DNA of 42,094 nt from CAYTIB01 sp964437725 (GCA_964437725.1 CAYTIB010000094.1:1-42094), one strand, 5' to 3'. Positions 1 through 8,073 are shown, counted from the stretch's first letter. Numbers and translations: made by a program. Notes: a model not told the origin generated them from the sequence alone.

Positions 1-166
1 GCCCGTATTTCTTATACATTCCCTTATCGCTCGCTACGAAGAATGGTGCATGTTTCCCGTAGATGATCCAGTCCAGAAGAAAAGTTACCTTTTCTGCACG
101 GACTTGGGTGGCCAACCCCCCTAGCAAGAACAGACCGGCCATCAATAGAACCGAAAGCTTTTTCAT
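1..166 (-). CDS. ABC transporter substrate-binding protein, NMT1/THI5-like (5' part only, runs off window)
   Basis: Only the first 55 codons lie in the window; the gene continues past the left edge. The start ATG is at 166-164. It opens with a signal peptide: MKK, a hydrophobic core (LSVLLMAGLFLLGGLA), then a likely cleavage after VRA. The mature part begins KVTFLLDWIIYGKHAPFFVA, followed by a DKGMYKKYG segment. This is the typical N-terminus of NMT1/THI5-like periplasmic proteins, which bind small N-containing or sulfonate-type molecules for NitT/TauT-family ABC importers. A second binding protein of the same superfamily is at 27774-28748. The ligand cannot be deduced. The family call is firm, given the combination of signal peptide and DW-x-H-x-x-F motif. 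Confidence 0.85.
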   Translation of the reverse strand, partial: MKKLSVLLMAGLFLLGGLATQVRAEKVTFLLDWIIYGKHAPFFVASDKGMYKKYG

Positions 167-232
167 CTTGACTTAGCCTCCATGACACATTACGAAATTT
201 CGCGATTTTCCCCGATTTTCTCGAGGACCCGC

Positions 233-276
233 AACCCCTAAAAGTACAATCTTCAACCCCTAAAAGTACAATCTTC
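233..276. repeat. Perfect 22-bp tandem duplication
   Basis: Two identical 22-bp units lie head to tail at 233-254 and 255-276. Each reads AACCCCTAAAAG followed by TACAATCTTC. They lie 67-110 bp upstream of the start of the binding-protein gene at 166 (-), so they may sit in its promoter region. No function is visible; replication slippage would also explain them. Confidence 0.9.
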
Positions 277-396
277 TTGTCTAAATGTAACTTAAATATA
301 CCGAGATCCTGCTTGTTAAACAACCCTACTAATTAATAAGAGAGCTGAATATAACAAAAATAAGTGCAAAAGGTTTATTTTCATTGGGTCTCAGAG

Positions 397-753
397 TTAT
401 TTGGCCTTTCGTTTGATTTCCAAAGAGACGTTGTCAGCTCCGAAAATGGCGAACGGTTTACTTAATCGGACTTTGACCCATTCCAACGGATATTTAGATA
501 AGCAAAGATGCGCGATTTCTTCAGCTAGATCCTCCATTAAGAAACATTTGCTCCCCTTAACGTATGTTTTAACAACCGAAGCAAGTTTTGCGTAATCCAC
601 AAGAGGTTCGTACGCCCCTCCCCCCGATCGCTCATTCACAGCAGGAAATCCCAGATCTATTCGAACTGGCTGTGGTTTTTCTCGCTCCCGGTTATAGACA
701 CCGAGGATGCATCGAACCTCCAGTCCCTTGATGATAAAATGATCGCCTTCCAT
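397..753 (-). CDS. folB: Dihydroneopterin aldolase
   Basis: FolB converts 7,8-dihydroneopterin to 6-hydroxymethyl-dihydropterin and glycolaldehyde in folate synthesis, as a cytosolic octamer. Numbered from the chosen ATG, the protein has 118 residues, normal for the family. It shows the N-terminal strand IIKGLEVRCILGVYNRERE with the substrate-side Glu23, the DYAKL motif at 53-57, the pterin-anchoring Glu74 and the catalytic Lys99 in LSKPFAIFGADNVSLEI. A GTG ten codons upstream is also open, but GGAG sits 10 nt before the ATG at 753, so I prefer that start. The gene stands alone, between the binding-protein gene and an AbrB-like gene on the other strand. No other folate genes are nearby. Confidence 0.9.
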   Translation of the reverse strand: MEGDHFIIKGLEVRCILGVYNREREKPQPVRIDLGFPAVNERSGGGAYEPLVDYAKLASVVKTYVKGSKCFLMEDLAEEIAHLCLSKYPLEWVKVRLSKPFAIFGADNVSLEIKRKAK

Positions 754-898
754 CTTGCTAATTCTCCATTTTGGAATTAACACCCAAATGGTCGGATCCT
801 AACACAATAGAAAAGATTGAATTTTCCACATATAGATGGCCAAACGAGCAACACCCTTTTTCTGGACGCACACATATAGCCGGAGTAATATTTAGGAT

Positions 899-1222
899 AT
901 GGGCGGGAAAGACAAAGAAAATGTCGAGATTCTAACATTAGATGAGGAGGGTTGCGTTCAATTACCGGAGAGTGTTCTCAAAGTGCTGAAACTTGCCCCT
1001 GGGAAAGAAATCAAGATTCGGCTGACCGGAGACCGAGTAACCATTGAACGGCATATCGCGGATCCTTTTGCAGAATATAGAGACCGTCCTGAGCCTCCTA
1101 GTCTTGACAGCCTGATCAAGAAAGATTCCCAAAAAAAGAAAGCAGATTCGGAAAAGTTTGAGAAACGCCTAAAGGAAAAGCCAGAATTTGACCCTGAAGA
1201 TCATCCCGACTTTTGGCGTTAA
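899..1222 (+). CDS. AbrB/SpoVT-like swapped-hairpin domain protein
   Basis: A 107-residue hydrophilic protein. Residues about 10-52 (VEILTLDEEGCVQLPESVLKVL, then LAPGKEIKIRLTGDRVTIER) follow the AbrB/MazE swapped-hairpin pattern: a beta-strand, a turn with Leu-Pro, a short helix, the LxPG(D/K) turn, then two strands. Such domains bind DNA as dimers, either as transition-state regulators or as antitoxins. The C-terminal half is charged (KKDSQKKKADSEKFEKRLKEK) and ends in a proline/aspartate-rich tail, as in antitoxins that wrap a toxin. No PIN or MazF-like toxin gene is adjacent, so an antitoxin role is not supported here. The start is uncertain: CGGAG lies about 12 nt upstream of the ATG. Confidence 0.6.
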   Translation: MGGKDKENVEILTLDEEGCVQLPESVLKVLKLAPGKEIKIRLTGDRVTIERHIADPFAEYRDRPEPPSLDSLIKKDSQKKKADSEKFEKRLKEKPEFDPEDHPDFWR

Positions 1223-1390
1223 AAATTTTACTTATTGCTTTTGAGGGGCTTTTCCCCAACTTGCAATAAACCGTGGTTTCGCCCTTCCGCATTTCATGAA
1301 GACGCCACTTGATTTTAAAAGTTGATGGAGGCGTATTGGAATTAAGGTGGCGCAACCAAGCCTCCTTAAGAGTTTTCCGAAAGCATACGT

Positions 1391-1438
1391 GAGGAGACGA
1401 TTTGATAGGGTTGAGGCTCCTCTCCTTATCGCGAGGAG
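1391..1438 (+). promoter_or_regulatory. Possible leader switch: CTCCTC flanked by two GAGGAG copies, the second being the ribosome-binding site
   Basis: GAGGAG at 1391-1396, CTCCTC at 1417-1422 and GAGGAG at 1433-1438 form two mutually exclusive 6-bp helices with loops of 20 and 10 nt. The last copy is the Shine-Dalgarno of the cupin gene at 1448. Pairing with CTCCTC would hide it, and pairing with the first copy would free it. Each helix is only 6 bp, so chance is possible. Confidence 0.3.
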
Positions 1439-1447
1439 GAATTTGTG

Positions 1448-1864
1448 ATGGGTAAGAAGTGTTTTTTCTCTCCCGGGGAGGCGGAGCCCCTCCGGATGAC
1501 GGGACAAGCCCCGCGCGGATGGGGAATTGTTATTAGTCCAAATGGAGTCGGTTCTGAAGGACTGTCTTTTGGAGTACAGGACATTGACGTCGGGAGCGAG
1601 ATTCCCTATCACGTGCATGACAAGGAAGAGGAGATTTTGTTTTTCTGGCGCGGGAAGGGAAAATGCGTGATAGAAGATGAAGAATTTGAAATCGCCCCTG
1701 GTTCGACTGCCTACTTTCCTGTGGGGGTATGGCATGGAGTTATCAATACAGGGGAGGAGCCTCTGAGCTTAACTTGGTGTTTTTCCCCGCCTGGGTATGA
1801 AAATGAGTTTCGGAGAATGGCGGAAACCGGAGAAGATCATGAAGCCCCCCATCTTAAATCGTAG
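1448..1864 (+). CDS. Cupin-domain protein
   Basis: A 138-residue single-domain cupin. Motif 1 is IPYHVHDKEEEILFFWRGKG (about residues 56-75) with two histidines and a glutamate as metal ligands. Motif 2 is PVGVWHGVINTG (about 96-107) with the last histidine. All four usual ligands of a Cupin_2 fold are therefore present, so a metal-dependent isomerase or dioxygenase, or a sensor, is possible. GTG at 1445 is in frame, but the ATG at 1448 lies 8 nt after AGGAGG and is preferred. It is followed after 35 bp by a luciferase-like oxidoreductase on the same strand, so the two may be co-transcribed. The reaction cannot be named. Confidence 0.8.
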   Translation: MGKKCFFSPGEAEPLRMTGQAPRGWGIVISPNGVGSEGLSFGVQDIDVGSEIPYHVHDKEEEILFFWRGKGKCVIEDEEFEIAPGSTAYFPVGVWHGVINTGEEPLSLTWCFSPPGYENEFRRMAETGEDHEAPHLKS

Positions 1865-1899
1865 GCCTGATTGGACTTAGCTTTTAAGGAATAAAATTC

Positions 1900-2877
1900 G
1901 TGCGCATTGGGATAATGTATGATGGGTTTTCTCCACTTTCAGAAACAATTGATTTTGTCCAACAAGCAGATATGGTTGGCATCGATTCTGTTTGGATAGC
2001 AGAGCACATTCTTTTTCGCGATGCTTTTAGTTCCGCCGCTACATTGCTCTCCAAGACAAATCGTATCACCATTGTTCCAACGGCTGTCAGCCCATATCTT
2101 AGGAATCCTGGCCTGATTGGTATGACGCTAGCGAGCCTGGCAGAGTTTGCACCCAATCGGGTCAAAGCCGTTCTGGCCACGGGTCAGCCCGATGATCTTA
2201 ATGCTCTTGGCATTAAACTTTCTCGTCCCCTGCGGACAATGGAGGAAGCATTACTTATTGTTCAAGGTGTTTTATCGGGTGACTTTCTTAGCCATGAAGG
2301 AGAAATTTTCAGCATCAAGGAGCGGATGCTTTCTTTCGCACTATCTTCCCCCGTACCACTTTATTTGGCGGGTGTTGGTCCAAAAATGCTCCGTTTAGCC
2401 GGTAAAAATGCCGATGGTGCCCTGCTTTCTGGAGGATGTTCACCAGCCTATATCCGTTGGGGAGCCGAGCGCGTAAAGGAGGGTCAATCTCAGACAGTGG
2501 ATTCTTCACAACAACTTGTTATCGGTTCGGTTATCGTTGCGGCACTCTCATCTCGTCGAATTTCTGCCTATGATGCGGTTCGCCGGCCTTTGGCTTTTAT
2601 CCTACGAGGAACCCACCACGACAGGAACCGTGAATTGGCTGGGACAGTGATTGATCGCGAAGCCTTAGCGGATGCGGTTTCTTGTTCAGACTGGAAGCGT
2701 GCGGAGGGAATGATCACCGACGATGTGGTCCGTAGGCACTCAGTTGCAGGTGACGAACTGGAGTTTCAAGATCGCCTAATTGAGTTTTCGGAAGCAGGGC
2801 TAAATGATGCCATTCTACTGTTGAAGGGTTCTCCAAAAGAGCATTTGCGTGCTTTAGATATCATCGCAGGGATGTAA
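1900..2877 (+). CDS. Luciferase-like (LLM class) flavin-dependent oxidoreductase
   Basis: A 325-residue TIM-barrel protein of the bacterial luciferase/methylene-tetrahydromethanopterin-reductase superfamily. Such enzymes use FMN or coenzyme F420. The first strand is MRIGIMYDGFSP; VGIDSVWIAEH is the second-strand motif; TNRITIVPTAVSPYLRNPGL and the segment around FAPNRVKAVLATGQPDD are typical of the family. The sequence is more like the F420-using MER-type branch than like luciferase, but the cofactor is an inference. The start is GTG at 1900. It is the second gene after the cupin and converges on the reductase at 2890-3789 with 12 bp between stops. A second, diverged family member is at 23458-24459. 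Confidence 0.85.
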   Translation: MRIGIMYDGFSPLSETIDFVQQADMVGIDSVWIAEHILFRDAFSSAATLLSKTNRITIVPTAVSPYLRNPGLIGMTLASLAEFAPNRVKAVLATGQPDDLNALGIKLSRPLRTMEEALLIVQGVLSGDFLSHEGEIFSIKERMLSFALSSPVPLYLAGVGPKMLRLAGKNADGALLSGGCSPAYIRWGAERVKEGQSQTVDSSQQLVIGSVIVAALSSRRISAYDAVRRPLAFILRGTHHDRNRELAGTVIDREALADAVSCSDWKRAEGMITDDVVRRHSVAGDELEFQDRLIEFSEAGLNDAILLLKGSPKEHLRALDIIAGM

Positions 2878-2889
2878 AGCGATTTTGAT

Positions 2890-3789
2890 TTATTGATCCC
2901 CTTGAACTTTTTCTCCGGTCCATTCTTCCAAAATACGAATCATTTCTGTGTGATCCCAGTCTGCCGCCCCGGCAAGGGTCGCGTAGGCTAGGAGCTGCTC
3001 TACGATTTTCCCAGAGTGCATGGGGATCTTTGCCTCTTTGGCGAGGCGGAGTGCGATGGAGGCGTCTTTCCGTAAAAGTCCAATAGGAAAACCGGAATCA
3101 AAAGTCTTGGGCAAGATGAATTCAGGAAACTTGGTCTCAGTGGCATTGCTTTGTCCCGTGCTCTGATTGAGCACTTCGATAACTCGGCTCGTGTCTAAAC
3201 CAAGTCGCGTGGCCAGGATGATTACCTCACTGGTTGCCAACAGGCTTGAGGCGGAAAGAAGATTGTTCAATGCTTTGAGGATGTGTCCCATACCGAGTGT
3301 TCCAATGTGGAATATGTTGGTCCCGAAAACTCGGAGGAGCTCCTCCCATTTCTCGGACAAGTGTTCGTCTCCGCCGACCATCACTGTAAGTTTTCCCGCG
3401 ACCGCTCCCCGCACGCCCCCACTTACTGGAGCATCGAGAAAGTCGATCCCCTTTGCTTTCAAGAGAGTGCCCAGTCGAACAGTACTCGGTGGGTAGGAAG
3501 AGCTTATATCAAAAATCAGCAGACCAGCTTTCCCCGTTTCAAGTAATCCCCCCTCCCCTTCGATGACTTTCTCTACCGCATTGGAATCTGGAAGACAGAG
3601 CAGGATAACAGGAGTTTTTTCTGCGACCTCACCGATGGATACTGCGCCACGACCACCTGTTTCCCGCAGAGCTTCGACCAATTCAGGACGAACATCGTAT
3701 CCCCAGACTTCGTATCCAGCTTCTATTAACCGCTGCGTCATGGGAGTGCCCATATTGCCAAGTCCGATGAAACCTACCCGTTTATTCAT
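2890..3789 (-). CDS. NAD(P)-dependent beta-hydroxyacid dehydrogenase (3-hydroxyisobutyrate / tartronate semialdehyde reductase family)
   Basis: A 299-residue two-domain reductase of normal family length. The Rossmann motif is VGFIGLGNMGTPM at about residues 5-17. The substrate-binding signature is DAPVSGGVRGA at about 119-129, and the catalytic lysine is in HILKALNNLL at about 170. Family members oxidise 3-hydroxyisobutyrate or interconvert tartronate semialdehyde and glycerate; the sequence does not decide between these. A hydroxypyruvate isomerase gene at 19596-20375 makes a C3 glyoxylate-glycerate role possible, but no glyoxylate carboligase is present in the window. The open frame extends 31 codons upstream, but GGAG lies about 10 nt before the ATG at 3789 and the homologous N-terminus starts there. 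Confidence 0.85.
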   Translation of the reverse strand: MNKRVGFIGLGNMGTPMTQRLIEAGYEVWGYDVRPELVEALRETGGRGAVSIGEVAEKTPVILLCLPDSNAVEKVIEGEGGLLETGKAGLLIFDISSSYPPSTVRLGTLLKAKGIDFLDAPVSGGVRGAVAGKLTVMVGGDEHLSEKWEELLRVFGTNIFHIGTLGMGHILKALNNLLSASSLLATSEVIILATRLGLDTSRVIEVLNQSTGQSNATETKFPEFILPKTFDSGFPIGLLRKDASIALRLAKEAKIPMHSGKIVEQLLAYATLAGAADWDHTEMIRILEEWTGEKVQGDQ

Positions 3790-3953
3790 TACCACTTTTC
3801 TCCGAGTAATTACCTTCTTGGTGTAACCACTTTGGTTCGATTCCTGAATTCTACCCTTAGTTGTAGGTATAGGCCAATTCACTTATACTCGCCCGTAAAA
3901 TCAGAAAATCAAGCGGTGGTAACTCAGTGCCGAGAGTGGTTCTGTCCGTCACT

Positions 3954-3982
3954 TTGATAACTGCGCGAATATTTTTTGTACT
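3954..3982 (+). promoter_or_regulatory. Candidate sigma70-type promoter for the VOC gene
   Basis: TTGATA (3954-3959), a 17-nt spacer, then TGTACT (3977-3982). Four to five of six bases match consensus in each box. The predicted transcript would start about 25 nt before the start codon at 4016. Confidence 0.35.
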
Positions 3983-4015
3983 GGCTTAGACGTTCGAACC
4001 TGGAAGGAGATGGAA

Positions 4016-4903
4016 ATGTTGAGGGCAGATAGGCTTGATCACATAGCGATACGTGTCAGCGATCTTCGGGGGGCGGAAACGTATTACCGTGAGGTTTTGG
4101 GTTTTGATACTGCTTTCAGGGTAGATGATGGGCCTACATGGCTTGGAGGCGAGGATGGCCGCTCCTCTTTGGCCTTGTATCCCGGTGAGGCGGATGAACG
4201 AGGTGCGATCGAACATTTTGCATACGATCTCGGTGTAGGAACCGACTTGAGGAAGCTAGCAGACGATTTGAAGGAAGAAGGTTATCGCGTTGTTCATGAA
4301 CCGGATGAGGGCCCTAGGCCTGGGTCTGATAGCCTGGGGATATTGGATCCCGATGGCTTTACCGTTAGATTGGTTGTCCCAAGAGAGGAAGTGGTCTGTG
4401 CCCAACCTTTGGAAAAACCACCTAAAACATGCAGTATCGCCCCCCAAATGTTGGGTCACATGGTCATTAAGGTGTCGGATACGAAAAAATCAGAGAATTT
4501 TTATCAAGATCTTTTGGGTTTAAAAGTGACAGAGTACAATGAGCTAGGACTGGTATTTATGAGGTGCACACCTTTGCATCATGACTTGGGGCTAATGCCG
4601 CTTCAAGAAGGAAGCACAGTTGGACTCCACCATATGGCATTTGACATTGGTACAATCCCAGATATGGCCCGTGCCGTGTGTTTCTTGAAGGAAAACAATA
4701 TAAAAATTGAGAAAGGGCCCGGGTTTTGGAATCAGGGGCATCATGTGGAGTTATATTTCTTTGATCCCGATTTGCATGCTATCGAGCTCTACGTCAACAT
4801 GCGTCGGTATGAGTGCGAACAACACCCAGAGACCACACCTAGCTTTTATCGGACGGTTACAATAGGTGAACCGGAAATCCGGAAGGAATTTCAGAAATTT
4901 TAG
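4016..4903 (+). CDS. Two-domain VOC-family protein (extradiol dioxygenase-like)
   Basis: About 295 residues with two vicinal-oxygen-chelate modules, the layout of type I extradiol ring-cleavage dioxygenases such as catechol 2,3-dioxygenase. The N-terminal module begins LDHIAIRVSDLRGAETYYRE. The C-terminal module begins LGHMVIKVSDTKKSENFYQD and carries the expected metal triad: His in LGHMVIKV, His in GLHHMAFDI and Glu in LHAIELYVN. AAGGAG ends directly before the ATG at 4010, so the ATG at 4016, 6 nt from the SD, is the likelier start. Downstream on the same strand come a cupin, a class II lyase and an ACMSD-type amidohydrolase, which suits aromatic ring degradation. Substrate unknown. Confidence 0.8.
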   Translation: MLRADRLDHIAIRVSDLRGAETYYREVLGFDTAFRVDDGPTWLGGEDGRSSLALYPGEADERGAIEHFAYDLGVGTDLRKLADDLKEEGYRVVHEPDEGPRPGSDSLGILDPDGFTVRLVVPREEVVCAQPLEKPPKTCSIAPQMLGHMVIKVSDTKKSENFYQDLLGLKVTEYNELGLVFMRCTPLHHDLGLMPLQEGSTVGLHHMAFDIGTIPDMARAVCFLKENNIKIEKGPGFWNQGHHVELYFFDPDLHAIELYVNMRRYECEQHPETTPSFYRTVTIGEPEIRKEFQKF

Positions 4904-5029
4904 ATTGAAATCTTTTGACTCGACCGAGATGGTTATTTTGGAACAGGTCATGCTGGACACCGGAGCTTGGTCTTGAACATTGGGGATCAAAAACGCTTCC
5001 CTTCCTGGGGCCGATGAGGAGGGTGGTCA

Positions 5030-5404
5030 ATAAAAGTAGTTAACTCAGGGGAAGTCAAAGGTCATACGGCAGAGGGTGGGCGCCTTTCCAGAATTTTGTT
5101 GGACCACCAACTGGGCTTACGGGATGCCGCAGTTGTCCAAGTGGACTTTGTCGAGGGGGTGGCCTCTGAGTACCATGTGCGCGAAGGTCAGATTGAAATC
5201 GTTTACTCCCTGAAAGGGATGAACGCCATCGGTTATCCTGATGGTAGTCGTGTTGAACTTCCTGAGGGAAGTGTAGCTTTCATTCCTGATGGGATTGAGC
5301 ATCGCCACGAGAATGGAGGTACTCCTATGGCGACTCTGCTCGTGATTTTTGTCCCACCCAAAGACGTTACAAACGCAATACGTAAGCGACCGTTAGAGGA
5401 TTAA
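5030..5404 (+). CDS. Small cupin protein, possible non-canonical ATA start
   Basis: A cupin of about 124 residues. Core motifs are HVREGQIEIVYSLKG (motif 1) and IPDGIEHRHENGG (motif 2). The first in-frame standard start is TTG at 5096 and has no ribosome-binding site. The frame is open back to 5018 and its translation from 5030 (IKVVNSGEVKGHTAEGG) reads like a normal cupin N-terminus. GAGGAGGG at 5016-5023 is a strong SD 6 nt before the ATA at 5030. I therefore extend the gene to 5030 and treat ATA as the start, or as a mutated or misread ATG. The stop is 5 bp before the lyase start at 5410, so the two are probably one transcript. Function unknown. Confidence 0.6.
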   Translation: MKVVNSGEVKGHTAEGGRLSRILLDHQLGLRDAAVVQVDFVEGVASEYHVREGQIEIVYSLKGMNAIGYPDGSRVELPEGSVAFIPDGIEHRHENGGTPMATLLVIFVPPKDVTNAIRKRPLED

Positions 5405-5409
5405 GTGCT

Positions 5410-6762
5410 ATGCCTTCTCATATGGTAGACTCTGCGCTTTTTCGAGACCAATTTGGAACCGAAGAAATGCGGAGGATCTTTGAAGATCGGAATCTCCTCC
5501 AAAAATGGATGGATGTGGAAGCTGCTTTGGCCCGGGCAGAAGCGACGGTAGGCCTTGTACCGGAAATAGCCGCAAAGGAAATTTCCCGTAAAGCATCAGC
5601 AGATCTTTTGGATGTTGATGCTATCAAGCGGGGAATTGACGAAACAAGCCACCCTATTGTTCCCTTTCTCCACGCTTATCAGTCTGTTTGCGAGGACGAT
5701 ACAGGGGAGTATCTCCACTGGGGGGCGACAACTCAGGACATCATTGATACAGGGATGGTTCTGCAAATTCGCGAGGCCTACGACGTCATTGAGCGTGATT
5801 TGAATGAGACCATCCAAATCCTGTGCAAAATCGCAAGGAAATATCGCGATACCCTGATGGCAGGCCGCACACATGGAGTCCATGCCCTACCTATTACCTT
5901 TGGGTTCAAAGTGGCAGTTTGGCTTGCTGAGCTTCAACGGACACGGGATCGGTTCCACAATGCTCGATTTCGGATTTTGTTGCTAAGCTTGGTTGGTGCA
6001 GCAGGTACGTTGAACAGCTTCGGAAGTAACGCCTCGAAGATACAAGAGCTCGTCGCGGATGATCTGGGGCTTGTTAACCCCTCGATTTCTTGGCAAGCGT
6101 CCCGGGATGGAATGGCCGAATGGACGGCTTTGTTGGGTCTTTTGGCAGGGACGATGGGAAAGATAGCCAATGAGATTATGAACCTTATGAAAACCGAAGT
6201 CGACGAGGTGGAGGAACCGTTCCATCATGGGAAAATAGGCAGTTCCACTATGCCGCACAAGCGCAACCCAATGATTTGCGAAGCGGTTATCTCCATTTCG
6301 CGTATTGTTCGAAGTCACGTCCCCTTAGCGATGGAAGTCATGATGTCTGAGCACGAGAGGGATATGTCGACTTGGCAGGCCGAGTGGGAGTTTATACCGG
6401 AAAATTGCATCTTAACCGGTGCGATTATGCATCAGATGAAGTTTGTTTTGGAAAACCTAATTGTGAAGCCGGAAAACATGCGTAGGAATCTGGATTTATT
6501 AGGCGGACTTATTCTATCTGAGGCAGTTATGCTTCGATTAGGGGAATTTGTTGGCCGGCAAACAGCCCACGACATTGTCTACGAGGTCAGCATGGAAGCG
6601 TTCGAAAAGGGGATTTCGCTCCGGGAACTTATTGCGGGAAACAAGATTATATCTTCTCATCTTTCATCTGATGAAGTGGAAGATTTGCTCGACCCGTCAA
6701 ATTATGTTGACCACTGCGGAACGCTTGTGGACGGGGTAATCACTAGCTGTGAGGCGAGTTAA
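5410..6762 (+). CDS. Class II lyase of the fumarase/aspartase superfamily (3-carboxymuconate cycloisomerase / adenylosuccinate lyase-like)
   Basis: A 450-residue helical lyase. It has the superfamily signature GSSTMPHKRNP at about 275-285, HWGATTQDIIDT at about 103-114 and AGRTHGVHALPITFG at about 154-168, which carries the general-acid histidine. HWGATTQDIIDT is usual in 3-carboxy-cis,cis-muconate cycloisomerase and in lyases often labelled PurB-like. Beside a ring-cleavage-type VOC protein, a cupin and an ACMSD-type decarboxylase, a degradative role is likelier than purine synthesis, but this is inference. No other pur gene is in the window. GAGG precedes the ATG by about 10 nt. Confidence 0.8.
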   Translation: MPSHMVDSALFRDQFGTEEMRRIFEDRNLLQKWMDVEAALARAEATVGLVPEIAAKEISRKASADLLDVDAIKRGIDETSHPIVPFLHAYQSVCEDDTGEYLHWGATTQDIIDTGMVLQIREAYDVIERDLNETIQILCKIARKYRDTLMAGRTHGVHALPITFGFKVAVWLAELQRTRDRFHNARFRILLLSLVGAAGTLNSFGSNASKIQELVADDLGLVNPSISWQASRDGMAEWTALLGLLAGTMGKIANEIMNLMKTEVDEVEEPFHHGKIGSSTMPHKRNPMICEAVISISRIVRSHVPLAMEVMMSEHERDMSTWQAEWEFIPENCILTGAIMHQMKFVLENLIVKPENMRRNLDLLGGLILSEAVMLRLGEFVGRQTAHDIVYEVSMEAFEKGISLRELIAGNKIISSHLSSDEVEDLLDPSNYVDHCGTLVDGVITSCEAS

Positions 6763-6928
6763 GTTAAGTTCTATGAAATTTGAACTGTTTGCAGTAGAAG
6801 TGACAAATGAAAAACTTTGCAACTCCTTTGGTATTTTGATCGGTTATATTCCGTGAGATAGTTCATGGAGTAATGCCGATTGTCGGTGCGCCTCTTGGGC
6901 GCGATCCAAGTAAGGGAGGAATAGATTA

Positions 6929-8014
6929 ATGTCAAAGGACTGGCCGGTAGCTGCCCACGATCCCAACGACAAAGCTCTCGATTATTACATTATTGATTGT
7001 GAAGCTCACGTTATGCCGGAGGACTACCGACGTTTCATTAAGTATTTTCCTGCAACAGCAACTTTTGAATATGCGCATAAGATGTGCATGCACTGGGTAT
7101 GGACTGATCACGTTACTGGCAAGAAATATCCCCATCCGGGAATGGATTGGACGATGGAGAAGATCATTGCCGACTATGATTCTTGTGGTGTGGATCAATC
7201 CTGCTTGATGCGCGAGTCCTTTATCGACACAGCTATGGACCATGCCCCCTTTTCCACTAACCAACATGTGATCGATGCAGTGGAAAAATATCCTGATCGT
7301 TTCATTGGATGCTCTAACGTTGGTCCATTCAGCAAGCGAAAGATTTCGGATATTCTTTGGGAGCTGGAATATCTCCACACGAACTTCAATTTCAAAACAA
7401 CGAAATTTTATATGCCGGAAGATACTTATATGAACGATCGCCGTTTATGGCCGGTATACGAAAAATGCGAGGAGATGGGCATAGTCTGTTTCTTTCACAC
7501 CGGACTGACTATTCGGATTGGTTATACCAAGTATACTCTTCCATATCTTTTGGACGACGTTATGATTGATTTCCCAAACCTCAAGGTAGTTGCTTATCAC
7601 GGTGGCTATCCTTATTGGGAAGAAGCAGCAATGCTGGCTTGGAAACACCCAAACTTTCATATTAGCTACTCCATCCTTTTGCCATGGTTGCTTCGTGCTC
7701 CCGAGCGATTTCTTCATATGGTGGGGACAACCATGCAGATTGCAGGTTCCGATCGATTTATCTGGGGAAGCGATTGGCCGGCTTCGGATACGGGACAGAG
7801 CATACAGGCTGTTCTGAACTTAAAAATGACGGAAGAACTTCAGGAAAAGTATGGCTACCCGGAGATCACAAAAGAGGACAAGTCCAAGTTCCTTGGTGGC
7901 AACTTAGCTCGCTTGATAGGGCTCGATCCGAAAAAAAATATGTTGAAAGCAAAACGTGATGCGGCTCGGAAAAAGGGAAGTAAGAAGCGGGCGGTTAGCA
8001 AGAAGAAAAAGTAA
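6929..8014 (+). CDS. ACMSD-type amidohydrolase (Amidohydro_2), probable metal-dependent decarboxylase or hydrolase
   Basis: A 361-residue TIM-barrel protein of the family of ACMSD (aminocarboxymuconate-semialdehyde decarboxylase) and gamma-resorcylate decarboxylase. The N-terminal metal site is DCEAH, with Glu in place of the first His of HxH, a known variant. A later ligand histidine is in VAYHGGYPYWEEA and the catalytic Asp is in IWGSDWPASD. GGGAGGAA lies about 8 nt before the ATG. Unusually, the last 30 residues are a lysine/arginine-rich tail (KAKRDAARKKGSKKRAVSKKKK), which the family does not normally have. A strong terminator follows, closing the 4.0-8.0 kb gene set. Confidence 0.85.
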   Translation: MSKDWPVAAHDPNDKALDYYIIDCEAHVMPEDYRRFIKYFPATATFEYAHKMCMHWVWTDHVTGKKYPHPGMDWTMEKIIADYDSCGVDQSCLMRESFIDTAMDHAPFSTNQHVIDAVEKYPDRFIGCSNVGPFSKRKISDILWELEYLHTNFNFKTTKFYMPEDTYMNDRRLWPVYEKCEEMGIVCFFHTGLTIRIGYTKYTLPYLLDDVMIDFPNLKVVAYHGGYPYWEEAAMLAWKHPNFHISYSILLPWLLRAPERFLHMVGTTMQIAGSDRFIWGSDWPASDTGQSIQAVLNLKMTEELQEKYGYPEITKEDKSKFLGGNLARLIGLDPKKNMLKAKRDAARKKGSKKRAVSKKKK

Positions 8015-8073
8015 CAAATGAAGAAGGGGATCTCCAGTCCCTCTTTTCTCAGGTTGTTGTTTTGTGAGGACTG

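Noticed and set aside
899..1222. Antitoxin of a toxin-antitoxin pair
   Set aside because: The AbrB-like domain fits an antitoxin, but no toxin-like gene is adjacent on either side.
3992..4001. TTCGAACCTG shared with the T-arm of tRNA-Arg, as a possible att duplicate
   Set aside because: Only 10 bp, built around a palindrome, with no longer match and no integrase.
5410..6762. Naming the lyase purB
   Set aside because: The superfamily signature is shared by several enzymes, and the neighbours point to degradation rather than purine synthesis.
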